Notes under the pieces: generated by a model | Databases searched by the model: none | What the model saw: only the letters and a program-made list of their open reading frames with translations | Told to the model about the DNA's origin: nothing | Program-made: the position numbers and the translations under genes | Assembly (NCBI GenBank): GCA_017650045.1 | Contig: JAGCFP010000046.1 | Location: 1 to 34,119 of the forward strand | Length of the DNA stretch: 34,119 bases | Source: Bacteroidaceae bacterium | GTDB lineage: Bacteria > Bacteroidota > Bacteroidia > Bacteroidales > Bacteroidaceae | Reading direction: 5' to 3' | Shown: positions 23,966 to 32,373 of the stretch, piece after piece | Layout: every line of letters begins with the position of its first letter | How positions within the stretch are numbered: position 1 is the first letter of the stretch

Positions 23966-24829
23966 TTACAGCTGACTATCACTCAATTCGAAGGTATTGG
24001 CTTGAGTCATGTCACCAGTAGTGAGACCCTTGGTCAGCCAACGTCTGCGCTGCTCTGAGGTACCATGGTTGAAACTCTCAGGTACCGTGTAACCCTGTGC
24101 TTTCTTCTGCAGGTAATCGTCACCAATCACCAGTGAACAGTTGATAGCTTCCTCCAAGTCGCCCTGCTCCAAAGAATTGAACAAACGGTTCTCATAGTAG
24201 CCCCACACACCAGCATAATAGTCGGCTTGCAACTCGATGCGTACGCTGACTCTGTTGCTCTGTGCTTCAGACATACGAGCCATCTGGTTGTGAGCACTGT
24301 CGAGTGTACCCAACAAATACTGCACATGGTGACCCACCTCATGGGCAATCACATAGGCATAGGCAAAATCACCATCGGCACCCAACTGACGCTTCATGGA
24401 GCTGAAGAAAGAGAGGTCGATATACAGACACTGGTCGGCTGAACAGTAGAACGGACCCACAGAGGCTGTGGCCTGACCGCAACCCGACTTCACTGCATTG
24501 GTGAAGAGCACCATCGTAGGTGCCTGATAGGTCTTTCCGTACTGCTTGAACACCCTGGTCCACACATCCTCGGTACTTGCCAGAATCTGACGGGAGAACT
24601 TCGCCAGTTCTTCCTCCTCAGCAGTCATCTCACGCTGCGTACCATCACCAGTTGTAATCATAGAGCCTAAATCGGCATTCGACAATACACTGAGTGGATT
24701 ACCACCCATAAACCAGGTTATCAGTGCCACGATCACCAGTCCACCGATACCCATACCTGCCTTTGCCCCACCGCTCAGTGTCCTACGGTCGTCCACGTTG
24801 GAGCTTTCTCTTCTTCCATCAAGTCTCAT
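23966..24829 (-). CDS. Membrane-anchored neutral zinc metallopeptidase (YpfJ type)
   Basis: 287 residues. The short N-terminus (MRLDGRRESSNVDDRR) precedes a Gly-rich membrane segment (GMGIGGLVIVALITWFM, about 26-41) as in the YpfJ/putative neutral zinc metallopeptidase family. The zinc site is in YVIAHEVGHHVQ, H163-E164-x-x-H167. The conserved SGCGQATASVGPFYCSADQ lies at about 114-132. The active domain is probably outside the cytoplasmic membrane. The substrate is unknown. A perfect promoter lies 44 bp upstream of the ATG. Confidence 0.92.
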   Translation of the reverse strand: MRLDGRRESSNVDDRRTLSGGAKAGMGIGGLVIVALITWFMGGNPLSVLSNADLGSMITTGDGTQREMTAEEEELAKFSRQILASTEDVWTRVFKQYGKTYQAPTMVLFTNAVKSGCGQATASVGPFYCSADQCLYIDLSFFSSMKRQLGADGDFAYAYVIAHEVGHHVQYLLGTLDSAHNQMARMSEAQSNRVSVRIELQADYYAGVWGYYENRLFNSLEQGDLEEAINCSLVIGDDYLQKKAQGYTVPESFNHGTSEQRRRWLTKGLTTGDMTQANTFELSDSQL

Positions 24830-24872
24830 GTTATCTAACGTTTATTAAGTTACTTGTTTTAAATACTTGCAG

Positions 24873-24904
24873 CAAAAATAATGCAAACCTCAAAAAATAG
24901 CAAA
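24873..24904 (-). promoter_or_regulatory. Promoter of the zinc metallopeptidase gene
   Basis: Minus strand TTTG (24901-24904), 20 bp, TATTTTTG (24873-24880), in the gap after the GH92 stop. Confidence 0.8.
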
Positions 24905-24913
24905 TAATCCTTC

Positions 24914-27118
24914 TCAAAAATCAACGGGCGTGCTTCCCATTTCTATTTCCAGCACCCCTCCACGCATGATATCTGCATAGGTTATGTAAGGCAAATCATA
25001 AGATTCTCCGTTCAGACGGATCGACTGGATATAGATGTTCGTAGCACTATTGTTGAGGGTCTTTACTGTGAAAGCACCCTCTGGCAACTCGATCTTCACT
25101 TCATCAAACAACGGAGAACCAAAGTAATACCGTCCACCTGCTGGTTCCATCTGATAGAAACCCATGGATGAAAGGATGTACCAAGCCGACATCTGTCCCA
25201 CATCCTCGTTGCCCGACAACCCATCTGGCTGGTCGGAATACATCTCCTTCAGAATCTGACGGACCTTCTCCGCTGTCTTCCAAGGTTGTCCCACCTTATT
25301 ATACATATACACCACATGATGACTCGGTTCATTACCATGGGCATACTGTCCGATGAGTCCGCTGATATCAGGAGAAGCGTCTTCACCCATATCCCCCTCA
25401 ACGATGAAAAGAGAATCCAACTTCTGGATAAAAGGTTCCTTACCTCCCAACAGTTCCACCAGACCATCGACATCATGAGGCACCAACCATGTGTACTGCC
25501 AGGCTGTTCCCTCGGTGTAGTCGTCGTTCTCATGAGAAGAACCGAAGGGGTCGAATGGTTCGTGGAACTTTCCATCCTTTCCCTTACCACGCATGAAACG
25601 GGTCACAGGATCAAAGATGTTTTGATACTGCTTGCTGCGCTTCAGGAAGTAGGCGTAATCCTCTGTCTTACCCAGTTTCTGTGCCACCTGAGCCAAAGCC
25701 CAGTCGGCTAAGTCGTATTCCAGTTCATAGGCTACCGATTCTTTCATCGTTTCCCAAGGGATATATCCATACTGCATACGGGCAGCATTTCCACGCTCCT
25801 CCAGCATGACTGTCTGTTTCATAGCTTCATAGGCTTCCTCTGCATCGATACCTGGGAATCCCTTCAACACCGCATCGGCCACCACAGGAATGGCAGGATA
25901 GCCCACCATACAGTTGGTCTCACATCCCATCAGGTGCCACACGGGCAACTTCCCCTGCTCCTTATAGATGCGCAGCATGGTATTCACCATATCAGGCACA
26001 CGTGCTGGTTGTAGGATGGTAAGCAATGGATGGGCTGCCCGATAGGTATCCCACAGACTGAACGTAGTATAAGTAAGGGAAGCACTCTTATGCACCTCAT
26101 GGTCGGCTCCATAATAACTTCCATCCACATCGCAGAACTCACTTGGAGCTATCATCGTATGGTAGAGGGCGGTATAGAACGTGGTACGGGCATGCTCATC
26201 AGTCGTCTTGATCTGAACCTTACTCAGTTCTGCATTCCAAGCACTGTCAGCCTCCTTACATACCGCTTCAAAATCCCAACCTTGTAACTCTGCTTCCATG
26301 TTCTTCTTAGCTGCCTCCATGCTGGTGGGCGATAAGGCAACTTTCATTAACACAGGTTCAGAAGCATCCACCTCCGCACGGGCATAAAGTGCCCAGGCAC
26401 TTATTTCCTTTCCCCGAAGTTCCATTCCGTCGGCAATCAGACGCAACGATTTAATGGGTTTCTCAAACTCTGCATAGAAATAGATTTTCTGGTTGTCCGC
26501 CCAGCCTTTGGAGTAACGATACCCTTCCAGCGTGGAGTCATCAATCTGGTGGATATACCCTTCCGTGGCACTGTCCCAGCACCCACCGTTCTCCAAGTCG
26601 ATCACAATGGCAGCATCCGACGTTTTCTCGAAGGTATAGCGATGCAGACCCACACGCTTCGTGGCAGTCAACTCCGCTTGCACACCATAGCGTTCCAGAT
26701 AACCTTTATAGTAACCAGGACGCACCACTTCCCTACTACGGTCACTGTAGCTCCATAGGCCACTCTCAGGATCTTCTTCCGTTCCACGCGCATAACTCAC
26801 CTTCCCCGTCACAGGCATTATTGTCACGTCGAATAAGTCACCTATACCCGTGCCACTCAAATGGGTATGTGAATAACCTATCACGGTATTGTCGCTCTCG
26901 TGATACCCGCTACACCAATCCCATTCCTGTGGGATGCTGGTAGGTCCCAACTGCACGAATCCAAAAGGAACATTGGCTCCGACAAACACATGACCATGCC
27001 CACCCGTTCCGATCATCGGGTTCACATAGTCGGTATATCTCTCTGAAACAGGATCTGTTCCACAGGCCATCAAACCTATAGAAAGCAGCACCACAAAAGC
27101 CAGTTTGAATGTCTTCAT
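24914..27118 (-). CDS. GH92-family alpha-mannosidase lipoprotein
   Basis: 734 residues from the ATG at 27118 (MKTFKLAFVVLLSIGLMACG); a longer frame to 27193 is rejected because the promoter lies inside it. The lipobox LMAC puts the protein in a membrane leaflet. GH92 marks: YVNPMIGTGGHGHVFVGANVPFG near the N-terminus, IGYSHTHLSGTG, and in the catalytic domain FSLWDTYRAAHPL, GCETNCMVGYPAIPVVADA, GTAWQYTWLVPHD and GNEPSHHVVYMYN. The family cleaves terminal alpha-mannose residues (for example from N-glycans) with calcium. It is divergent from the GH2 gene, with promoters back to back; no SusC/SusD pair is in the window. Confidence 0.93.
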   Translation of the reverse strand: MKTFKLAFVVLLSIGLMACGTDPVSERYTDYVNPMIGTGGHGHVFVGANVPFGFVQLGPTSIPQEWDWCSGYHESDNTVIGYSHTHLSGTGIGDLFDVTIMPVTGKVSYARGTEEDPESGLWSYSDRSREVVRPGYYKGYLERYGVQAELTATKRVGLHRYTFEKTSDAAIVIDLENGGCWDSATEGYIHQIDDSTLEGYRYSKGWADNQKIYFYAEFEKPIKSLRLIADGMELRGKEISAWALYARAEVDASEPVLMKVALSPTSMEAAKKNMEAELQGWDFEAVCKEADSAWNAELSKVQIKTTDEHARTTFYTALYHTMIAPSEFCDVDGSYYGADHEVHKSASLTYTTFSLWDTYRAAHPLLTILQPARVPDMVNTMLRIYKEQGKLPVWHLMGCETNCMVGYPAIPVVADAVLKGFPGIDAEEAYEAMKQTVMLEERGNAARMQYGYIPWETMKESVAYELEYDLADWALAQVAQKLGKTEDYAYFLKRSKQYQNIFDPVTRFMRGKGKDGKFHEPFDPFGSSHENDDYTEGTAWQYTWLVPHDVDGLVELLGGKEPFIQKLDSLFIVEGDMGEDASPDISGLIGQYAHGNEPSHHVVYMYNKVGQPWKTAEKVRQILKEMYSDQPDGLSGNEDVGQMSAWYILSSMGFYQMEPAGGRYYFGSPLFDEVKIELPEGAFTVKTLNNSATNIYIQSIRLNGESYDLPYITYADIMRGGVLEIEMGSTPVDF

Positions 27119-27153
27119 AATATAAATAAGGTAAAACTTTTCTCTAACACATG

Positions 27154-27185
27154 CAAAAGTAGATATAATTTCCCAATCCACCAAT
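27154..27185 (-). promoter_or_regulatory. GH92 promoter
   Basis: Minus strand ATTG (27182-27185), 20 bp, TACTTTTG (27154-27161), with the start of transcription about 30 bp before the ATG at 27118. Confidence 0.75.
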
Positions 27186-27197
27186 AAAGTCACAATA

Positions 27198-27229
27198 TTT
27201 GGTCAATTCACATTATTTATTTACCTTTG
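27198..27229 (+). promoter_or_regulatory. GH2 beta-galactosidase promoter
   Basis: TTTG (27198-27201), 20 bp, TACCTTTG (27222-27229), an exact match. It is 12 bp from the GH92 promoter on the other strand, so one regulator could control both. It fixes the coding start at 27251 instead of an upstream codon. Confidence 0.8.
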
Positions 27230-27250
27230 CTTAAAATAATTTTCTATCCT

Positions 27251-29875
27251 ATGAAAAGCATAAGACTACTTTCAGCAATCGTTGCCCTACTCATGGCCAC
27301 CATGATACAGGCACAAACAGAGAAAATGAGTATCAACAACAGTTGGCGTTTCCACTTAGGCGACGTAGCCACTGCAAGTTCAGCTAACTTCCAAGATGGT
27401 GACTGGGAGAGAATCAACCTCCCCCACACGTGGAATATCGATGCTTACACCGTGCGCAACTACCACCAAGGTATCGGTTGGTACCGCAAGGTGCTGCAGG
27501 TTCCTCAGCGTTGGCAAGGCAAGCACATCTACCTCTACTTCGAGAGCGCTGGCAAAGCTGCTACCCCGTATATCAACGGTCATGAGCTCTCTGAGCATCA
27601 GGGTGGCTATACGGCTTTCTGCTATGACATCACAGACTACCTCAATGCCACAGGTGATAACATACTGGCTGTAAAGGTGGACAATAATCGTCCCGAGATC
27701 ATTCCTAACTCGGCCGACTTTACCTTCTTCGGCGGTATCAACCGTGACGTATGGCTCATGGCATCAGAGCCGATTCACTTCGACCTCACCAACATGGCTT
27801 CCGATGGCGTCTTTGTCAGCACCCCACAGGTATCTGAAGCCCAGGCTACCGTGAGCATCCGTGGTACGCTGAAGAACGAGACCGCTGCCAAGCAGAACCT
27901 CGAGCTGGAGTATGCACTCTACAGCCCTGCTGGCTCACTGGTACAGAGCCTCACACAGCGCATTCAGGTAAAGGCTGGTGAAGACTTCCAATTCCAGGCG
28001 CTGACCAAGCCTGTGCTCAACCCACAGCTCTGGACACCTGAGACACCCAACCTCTACACAATGAAGACCACCGTCAGAGACCGCAAATCGGGCCAAGTGC
28101 TTGATGAGCGTACCATCAATACCGCATTCCGTTGGTACAGCTTCGATGCCGCCAAAGGCTTCTTCCTTAATGGTAAGGCTTACAAGTTGCATGGCATGTG
28201 CCGCCACCAAGACCAATACCCCGTAGGCTCAGCACTCACCGATGAGATGCACCGTCGTGACATGCTGCTGATGAAGGCGATGGGAACCAACTTTATCCGC
28301 ATCAGTCACTACCCACAAGACGAGGCCATTCTGGAGATGTGCGACAAACTGGGTCTGTTGGTATGGGAAGAAATCCCTACCGTGAACTCCGTGCCCGACC
28401 TGCCTCATCACAATGAATATGCAGAGAACAACCTGCGCGAGATGATTCGCCAGCACTACAACCACCCCAGCGTCATCCTGTGGGGCTATATGAACGAGAT
28501 TCTGCTGCTCGATGGCTATTCCCGTGGTTCCGAGGCTGAGAAGAAGGCCAACCACGACCGTATCATCGCTTTGGCCCAAAGCATGGAAGAGATCGTCAAG
28601 ACCGAGGATCCTACGCGTCTGAGCACCATGGCCTTCAATGGCACCGATGCTTACAATGAGATTGGTATCAGCGAGATTACCGACGTGGTGGGATGGAACA
28701 TCTACAATGGTTGGTATGGCGCCGACCTCAATGATTTCGATAAGTGGATGTCCGACCAGCACCGTGATCACCCTACCCACCCGATGATCGTCAGCGAGTA
28801 TGGAGCTGGTTCCGACAAACGTCTGCACTCCCTCGCTCCTATCCGCTTCGACTTTAGCATCGAGTATCAGCAGAAATACATTGAGCATTATGTGCCTGCC
28901 ATTGAAAATGCACCTTATATCATGGGTGGTACCTACTGGAACTTCATCGACTTCTCTTCTGCTTCTCGTGCCGAGTCCACCCCACGTATCAACAACAAGG
29001 GTCTGACCTACAACAACCGTACGCCGAAGGATGTTTACTACTACTTCATGGCTTATTGGCGTACCGATGAGCCCGTGCTCCACATCGCCAGTCGCGACTG
29101 GAACATCCGTGCTGGCATTCAGCAAGGTAATCAGGCCATGACACAACCTGTGAAGATCTATACCAACCTGCCTTCAGTGGAGCTGTTCATGGATGGCAAG
29201 TCCCTGGGCACCCAGCGTGCAGAAGATCATGTCGTTCTCTTCCAGGTACCGTTCCAGGCAGGTGAACCTGTTTTAGTAGCTCGTGGCACATGGCAAGGCC
29301 GTCAGATAGAAGATGCCCTGCGCATCAAGTTCACCGCAGTTCCTGCCAAGATCACACCTCAGAATGTCGAGGGTCTGGAACTGGGTGTCAATGTGGGTAG
29401 CAACTGTTTCTTCACCAGTGACGTGACTGGCTTTACCTGGGTACCCGACCAAGCTTATACTGAGGGTGGCTGGGGTTACCTTGGCGGTACTGAGAAGACA
29501 GCCACAGCTGAGATCTTCGCCACCCATGATGGACCGCTTTATCAGTCACAGCGCTCAGGCATCGAGGGCTATCGCTTCGACGTTCCAAAGGGTACTTACG
29601 AGGTAGAACTCCACTTCGCTGAACTCGGTGGCGGTGGTCGTGCTTCTGCTTACCTGCTTGGAGCTGATAGTGGTGCAGGCAATGCACCTACCACTTTCAG
29701 CGTGACCATCAATGGCCAGACGTTCGATACCCTCTCCCCTTCAGCTCAGAGTGGTGCAAGCACAGCGATGGTACGTAAGTACATCGTGAATAATGAGACA
29801 GACCACGTTGAAGTTTGCTTTGATACCCTCCATGGCGAAGCGTTCCTCAGTGGTGTGAAAATTAGGAAATTTTAA
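27251..29875 (+). CDS. Secreted GH2 beta-galactosidase-like enzyme with C-terminal malectin-like domain
   Basis: 874 residues from the ATG at 27251, with a signal peptide (MKSIRLLSAIVALLMATMIQAQ). GH2 order: sugar-binding jelly roll (NNSWRFHLGD, WERINLPHTWN, GIGWYRKVLQ), Ig-like domain (about 180-295), TIM barrel with KLHGMCRHQDQYPVG. The acid/base is in VILWGYMNEI (E416) and the nucleophile in MIVSEYGAGSD (E516). A further Ig-like domain (about 620-700) is followed by a C-terminal malectin-type carbohydrate-binding domain (about 705-874; GLELGVNVGSNCFF, YRFDVPKGTYEVELHFAE). Location is periplasmic. The neighbouring GH92 and the downstream hydrolase suggest glycan degradation. Confidence 0.92.
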   Translation: MKSIRLLSAIVALLMATMIQAQTEKMSINNSWRFHLGDVATASSANFQDGDWERINLPHTWNIDAYTVRNYHQGIGWYRKVLQVPQRWQGKHIYLYFESAGKAATPYINGHELSEHQGGYTAFCYDITDYLNATGDNILAVKVDNNRPEIIPNSADFTFFGGINRDVWLMASEPIHFDLTNMASDGVFVSTPQVSEAQATVSIRGTLKNETAAKQNLELEYALYSPAGSLVQSLTQRIQVKAGEDFQFQALTKPVLNPQLWTPETPNLYTMKTTVRDRKSGQVLDERTINTAFRWYSFDAAKGFFLNGKAYKLHGMCRHQDQYPVGSALTDEMHRRDMLLMKAMGTNFIRISHYPQDEAILEMCDKLGLLVWEEIPTVNSVPDLPHHNEYAENNLREMIRQHYNHPSVILWGYMNEILLLDGYSRGSEAEKKANHDRIIALAQSMEEIVKTEDPTRLSTMAFNGTDAYNEIGISEITDVVGWNIYNGWYGADLNDFDKWMSDQHRDHPTHPMIVSEYGAGSDKRLHSLAPIRFDFSIEYQQKYIEHYVPAIENAPYIMGGTYWNFIDFSSASRAESTPRINNKGLTYNNRTPKDVYYYFMAYWRTDEPVLHIASRDWNIRAGIQQGNQAMTQPVKIYTNLPSVELFMDGKSLGTQRAEDHVVLFQVPFQAGEPVLVARGTWQGRQIEDALRIKFTAVPAKITPQNVEGLELGVNVGSNCFFTSDVTGFTWVPDQAYTEGGWGYLGGTEKTATAEIFATHDGPLYQSQRSGIEGYRFDVPKGTYEVELHFAELGGGGRASAYLLGADSGAGNAPTTFSVTINGQTFDTLSPSAQSGASTAMVRKYIVNNETDHVEVCFDTLHGEAFLSGVKIRKF

Positions 29876-29877
29876 AA

Positions 29878-30057
29878 ATTGAGAATTGAAAATTGAGAAT
29901 TGAGAATTATCGTGCAAACCGAACGCAAATAAAGCTTGCTTTAAATTGCTGAGGTGCAGCCGATAATCATAACTTGATAATTACGGCTTCGCCGTTCCCA
30001 TCCGGATGGATTCATACTGCATAGTTAATCCTCAATTCTCAATTCTCAATTTTCAAT
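29878..30057. repeat. Inverted arrays of 7-bp ATTGARA repeats around a 124-bp intergenic core
   Basis: Left array 29878-29905: ATTGAGA, ATTGAAA, ATTGAGA, ATTGAGA. Right array 30030-30057 (plus strand): CCTCAAT, TCTCAAT, TCTCAAT, TTTCAAT, the reverse complement. The left array starts two bases after the GH2 stop; the right ends 15 bp before the hydrolase ATG. The core between has short inverted segments (CGGCTTCGCCG; AAAGCTTGCTTT) but no gene or clear terminator. The same heptad is at 15794-15821. Confidence 0.8.
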
Positions 30058-30072
30058 AAAAAAACTAAAAAG

Positions 30073-30915
30073 ATGAAATTACTAAACATTTTGGCTCTTA
30101 CAGCAGGTATGTTGATGAGCATCTCTGCCAAGGCAGAAACCCAGACTTTAACTATTGACGGCAGTAAGGGTAAATTGGCTGCCATTATTCAGAAACCAGC
30201 TACCGCACCAGGCGAGAAGATACCTATGGTGATGCTGATGCATGGCTTCGGTGGCAACAAGGGTGGTAATCCTGAACGTCGGGCAATGCTCGATATCATT
30301 GCCGATAAACTTGAGGCCCAAGGTATCGCCAGCATCCGTTTCGATTTCAACGGACATGGCGAAAGCGAGGGCGAGTTCTGGCAGATGACCGTCCCCAACG
30401 AAGTTGAAGATGCCATGAAAGTATTCGAGTATGTGCGCGACCTGCGCTATGTGAGTACCGTCAGTGTAATGGGGCACTCTCAGGGTGGTGTAATCGCTGC
30501 TATGCTGGCTGGCAAGCTAGGCGCTCAGATCAAGGCAGCTGTACTCTCTGCCCCAGCAGCAGTATTACGTGAAGATGCCATACGTGGCAGTACCATGGGC
30601 ATGTCGTACGACCCACTCAATCTGGAAGGTGATTACGTCGAGGGTATGGGTGGCCGCCAAAAGTTGGGTACTGAGTACATCCGTACCGCTTTTTCACTGC
30701 CTATCTATGAGACCGCTGTCAACTATAAGGGTGCCCTCTGTGTGATTCATGGCACAGGTGACCGTGTAGTACCTTACACCTATGGCGAGCGCTTTGCCCA
30801 ACAGTCACCCAATGCCGAGCTCTACATCATTCCTGGAGCCGATCACATGTACTCTAAAGACCTTGAACGTGCAACGGATATTGCTGTGGAGTTCTTGGTA
30901 AGAAAGGTTAAATAA
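30073..30915 (+). CDS. Secreted alpha/beta hydrolase (esterase-like)
   Basis: 280 residues with a signal peptide (MKLLNILALTAGMLMSISAKA). The fold is an alpha/beta hydrolase: oxyanion strand VMLMHGFGGNKG, SIRFDFNGHGES, nucleophile elbow VMGHSQGG (S136), acid in IHGTGDRVVPY (D230), and base in IPGADHMY (H258). The layout resembles cinnamoyl/feruloyl esterase-type or S9-like hydrolases. No promoter is seen in the 197 bp after the GH2 gene, so read-through is likely. If they act together, it may remove acyl groups from glycans before glycosidase action (inference). Confidence 0.88.
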   Translation: MKLLNILALTAGMLMSISAKAETQTLTIDGSKGKLAAIIQKPATAPGEKIPMVMLMHGFGGNKGGNPERRAMLDIIADKLEAQGIASIRFDFNGHGESEGEFWQMTVPNEVEDAMKVFEYVRDLRYVSTVSVMGHSQGGVIAAMLAGKLGAQIKAAVLSAPAAVLREDAIRGSTMGMSYDPLNLEGDYVEGMGGRQKLGTEYIRTAFSLPIYETAVNYKGALCVIHGTGDRVVPYTYGERFAQQSPNAELYIIPGADHMYSKDLERATDIAVEFLVRKVK

Positions 30916-30926
30916 AGACATTTATC

Positions 30927-31256
30927 TGCAACGCCCCCACCCTGCGGGCACCCCCTCTTGAAAGAGGGGGAATTATTAACTCTCCCCCTTCTCAAGGGGG
31001 AGTACGGCGAAGCCGGGAGGGAGTTGTCGGATGTGCAACGCCCCCGCCCTGCGGGCACCCCCTCTTGAAAGAGGGGGAATTATTAACTCTCCCCCTTCAC
31101 AAGGGGGAGTACGGCAAAGCCGGGAGGGAGTTGTCGGATGTGCAACGCCCCTGCCCTGCGGGCACCTCCTCTTGAAAAGAGAGGGAATTATTAACTCTCC
31201 CCCTTCTCAAGGGGGAGTACGGCGAAGCCGGGAGGGAGTTGTCTGAAGTCAAGTAA
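30927..31256 (+). repeat. Three tandem copies of a 107-bp hairpin-rich repeat (array A)
   Basis: Copies start at 30927, 31034 and 31141 (period 107). Each unit has four hairpins: GCCC-TGC-GGGC, CCCCCTCT-TGAA-AGAGGGGG, CTCCCCCTT-CTC-AAGGGGGAG and CGGC-GAA-GCCG. Changes fall mostly in loops (CTC to CAC, GAA to AAA), while stems are kept. Open frames across the units are artefacts. The end of the third copy (31194-31256) is a perfect inverted repeat of 32051-32113. The 373-bp gap between the hydrolase and the next gene holds nothing else. Confidence 0.92.
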
Positions 31257-31288
31257 AAGTAGTCTAAAACTAAAAAGAACATAGCTAA

Positions 31289-31957
31289 TTGATTAAAAAG
31301 ATCTTATATAACCTCTTGATGTCCTTGTTGTTCACAATAACAGCAAGGGCACAGGTAAACTATAGCATTAGCGGAACAGCTCCTTCGGAGGTGGTCTATG
31401 TCATCCTGTCCGACATCGCGACCCACCAACAGTTGGATTCCTGCTTCACCAGCAAAGGCAGTTTCCACTTTGAAGGAACCCTCCCAGAGAATACATTCGT
31501 CAACTTGACAGATAACCGTCACGAATTTGATGCTTCTCTGATTATAGAGGAAACACCTGTGGTGGTTGACCTGGGCACCAATGTCATTAAGGGCTCTGAA
31601 CTGAACGAGAAATTCAGTGATTATTACCGACAACTGATGCGCCTACAAGTCAATGTCATCAGTGACTATCACCGTCGTGAAGCATTGATGGCAGACACTA
31701 CGCAGACAGCAGAAAGGCAGAAGATAGAACGGAGCATTCAACTCCAGTTAGAAAACATCACTGCAGTGGAAAAAGGGATTGTAGATTCCAATATGGGAAA
31801 TGTTATCTCTGCTTACTTTCTGCGTGATCTCAGTGCTGACCTCACCCTCAATGAACTTCGTGGCTACCTGAACGAACACTATCCCTATCGTAATAATCCC
31901 ATCCTCTACCCTGCACTACAACGAATGCGTGAGTTGGAAAATGAGGAGACAAATTAG
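31289..31957 (+). CDS. DUF4369-domain secreted protein without a thioredoxin domain
   Basis: 222 residues from a TTG start at 31289; the signal peptide (MIKKILYNLLMSLLFTITARAQ) is only complete with that start. The next in-frame ATG (31319) would leave a truncated signal lacking the basic residues. The mature N-terminus (VNYSISGTAPSEVVYVILSDI, then SFHFEGTLPENTFVNLTDN) is the DUF4369 domain, which in Bacteroidetes usually precedes a thioredoxin-like domain. Here the protein ends where that domain should start (YLNEHYPYRNNPILYPALQRMRELENEE), with no CxxC and no continuing frame downstream. Inverted repeat copies flank the gene at 31194-31256 and 32051-32113. It could be a shortened gene or a variant in its own right. 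Confidence 0.75.
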   Translation: MIKKILYNLLMSLLFTITARAQVNYSISGTAPSEVVYVILSDIATHQQLDSCFTSKGSFHFEGTLPENTFVNLTDNRHEFDASLIIEETPVVVDLGTNVIKGSELNEKFSDYYRQLMRLQVNVISDYHRREALMADTTQTAERQKIERSIQLQLENITAVEKGIVDSNMGNVISAYFLRDLSADLTLNELRGYLNEHYPYRNNPILYPALQRMRELENEETN

Positions 31958-32006
31958 TTTCTATAGTTGTTTTTTAGTAAGTAGAAGCAACTCATTTCTG
32001 ACGTTG

Positions 32007-32063
32007 GATAATTCTTATTCTGACAACTCTTACTTGGCTTCAGACAACTCTTACTTGACTTCA
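32007..32063 (+). repeat. Short direct repeats with 21-bp period leading into repeat copy B
   Basis: GACAACTC occurs at 32022, 32043 and 32064, with the 21-bp unit GACAACTCTTACTTGGCTTCA nearly repeated; a degenerate copy (GATAATTCTTATTC) begins at 32007. The last part coincides with the edge of the hairpin repeat. Confidence 0.7.
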
Positions 32064-32245
32064 GACAACTCCCTCCCGGCTTCGCCGTACTCCCCCTTGA
32101 GAAGGGGGAGAGTAAATAACTCCCCCTCTTTCCAAGAGGGGGTGTCACGAAGTGACGGGGGCGTTGAACACCAGGAGGGGGTACCCAGAGGGTGGGGGCG
32201 TTGAACACCCTGAAGGGATGTCACGAAGTGGCGGGGGCGTTTCAC
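32051..32245 (-). repeat. Inverted hairpin-repeat copy B with degenerate fragments
   Basis: One copy in reverse orientation (about 32051-32170), then two partial modules to about 32245. In this copy the position of the GCCC-TGC-GGGC hairpin is taken by an unrelated hairpin GTCAC-GAA-GTGAC; the last fragment has GTCAC-GAA-GTGGC, where a U-G pair keeps the stem. The first 63 bp (32051-32113) are the perfect reverse complement of 31194-31256. The 416 bp between the DUF4369 gene and purU hold only these repeats and the purU promoter. Confidence 0.88.
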
Positions 32246-32310
32246 ACATATTACAGAGGGTATTTCACAAAGGAGCGAAGTTGAAAGAAAGGACATACAA
32301 TCAAGTATAA

Positions 32311-32342
32311 ATTGTGTATTTAAAATATTTGTTGTACTTTTG
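32311..32342 (+). promoter_or_regulatory. purU promoter
   Basis: ATTG (32311-32314), 20 bp, TACTTTTG (32335-32342), 31 bp before the ATG at 32374. Confidence 0.75.
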
Positions 32343-32373
32343 CTGCGTTTTACGAATAATTTGATAGTTAGAA

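Noticed and set aside
27119-27193. Extended N-terminus for the GH92 protein
   Set aside because: The extension contains the promoter and would bury the lipoprotein signal.
28229-29146. Open frame of 305 codons on the minus strand
   Set aside because: It lies wholly antisense to the GH2 gene, whose domains and catalytic residues are clear. The antisense protein has no recognisable domain and reflects codon bias.
30843-31282. Small open frames with LPASPYSPLRRGRVNNS-type peptides
   Set aside because: They are translations of the hairpin repeats and occur in every copy; not proteins.
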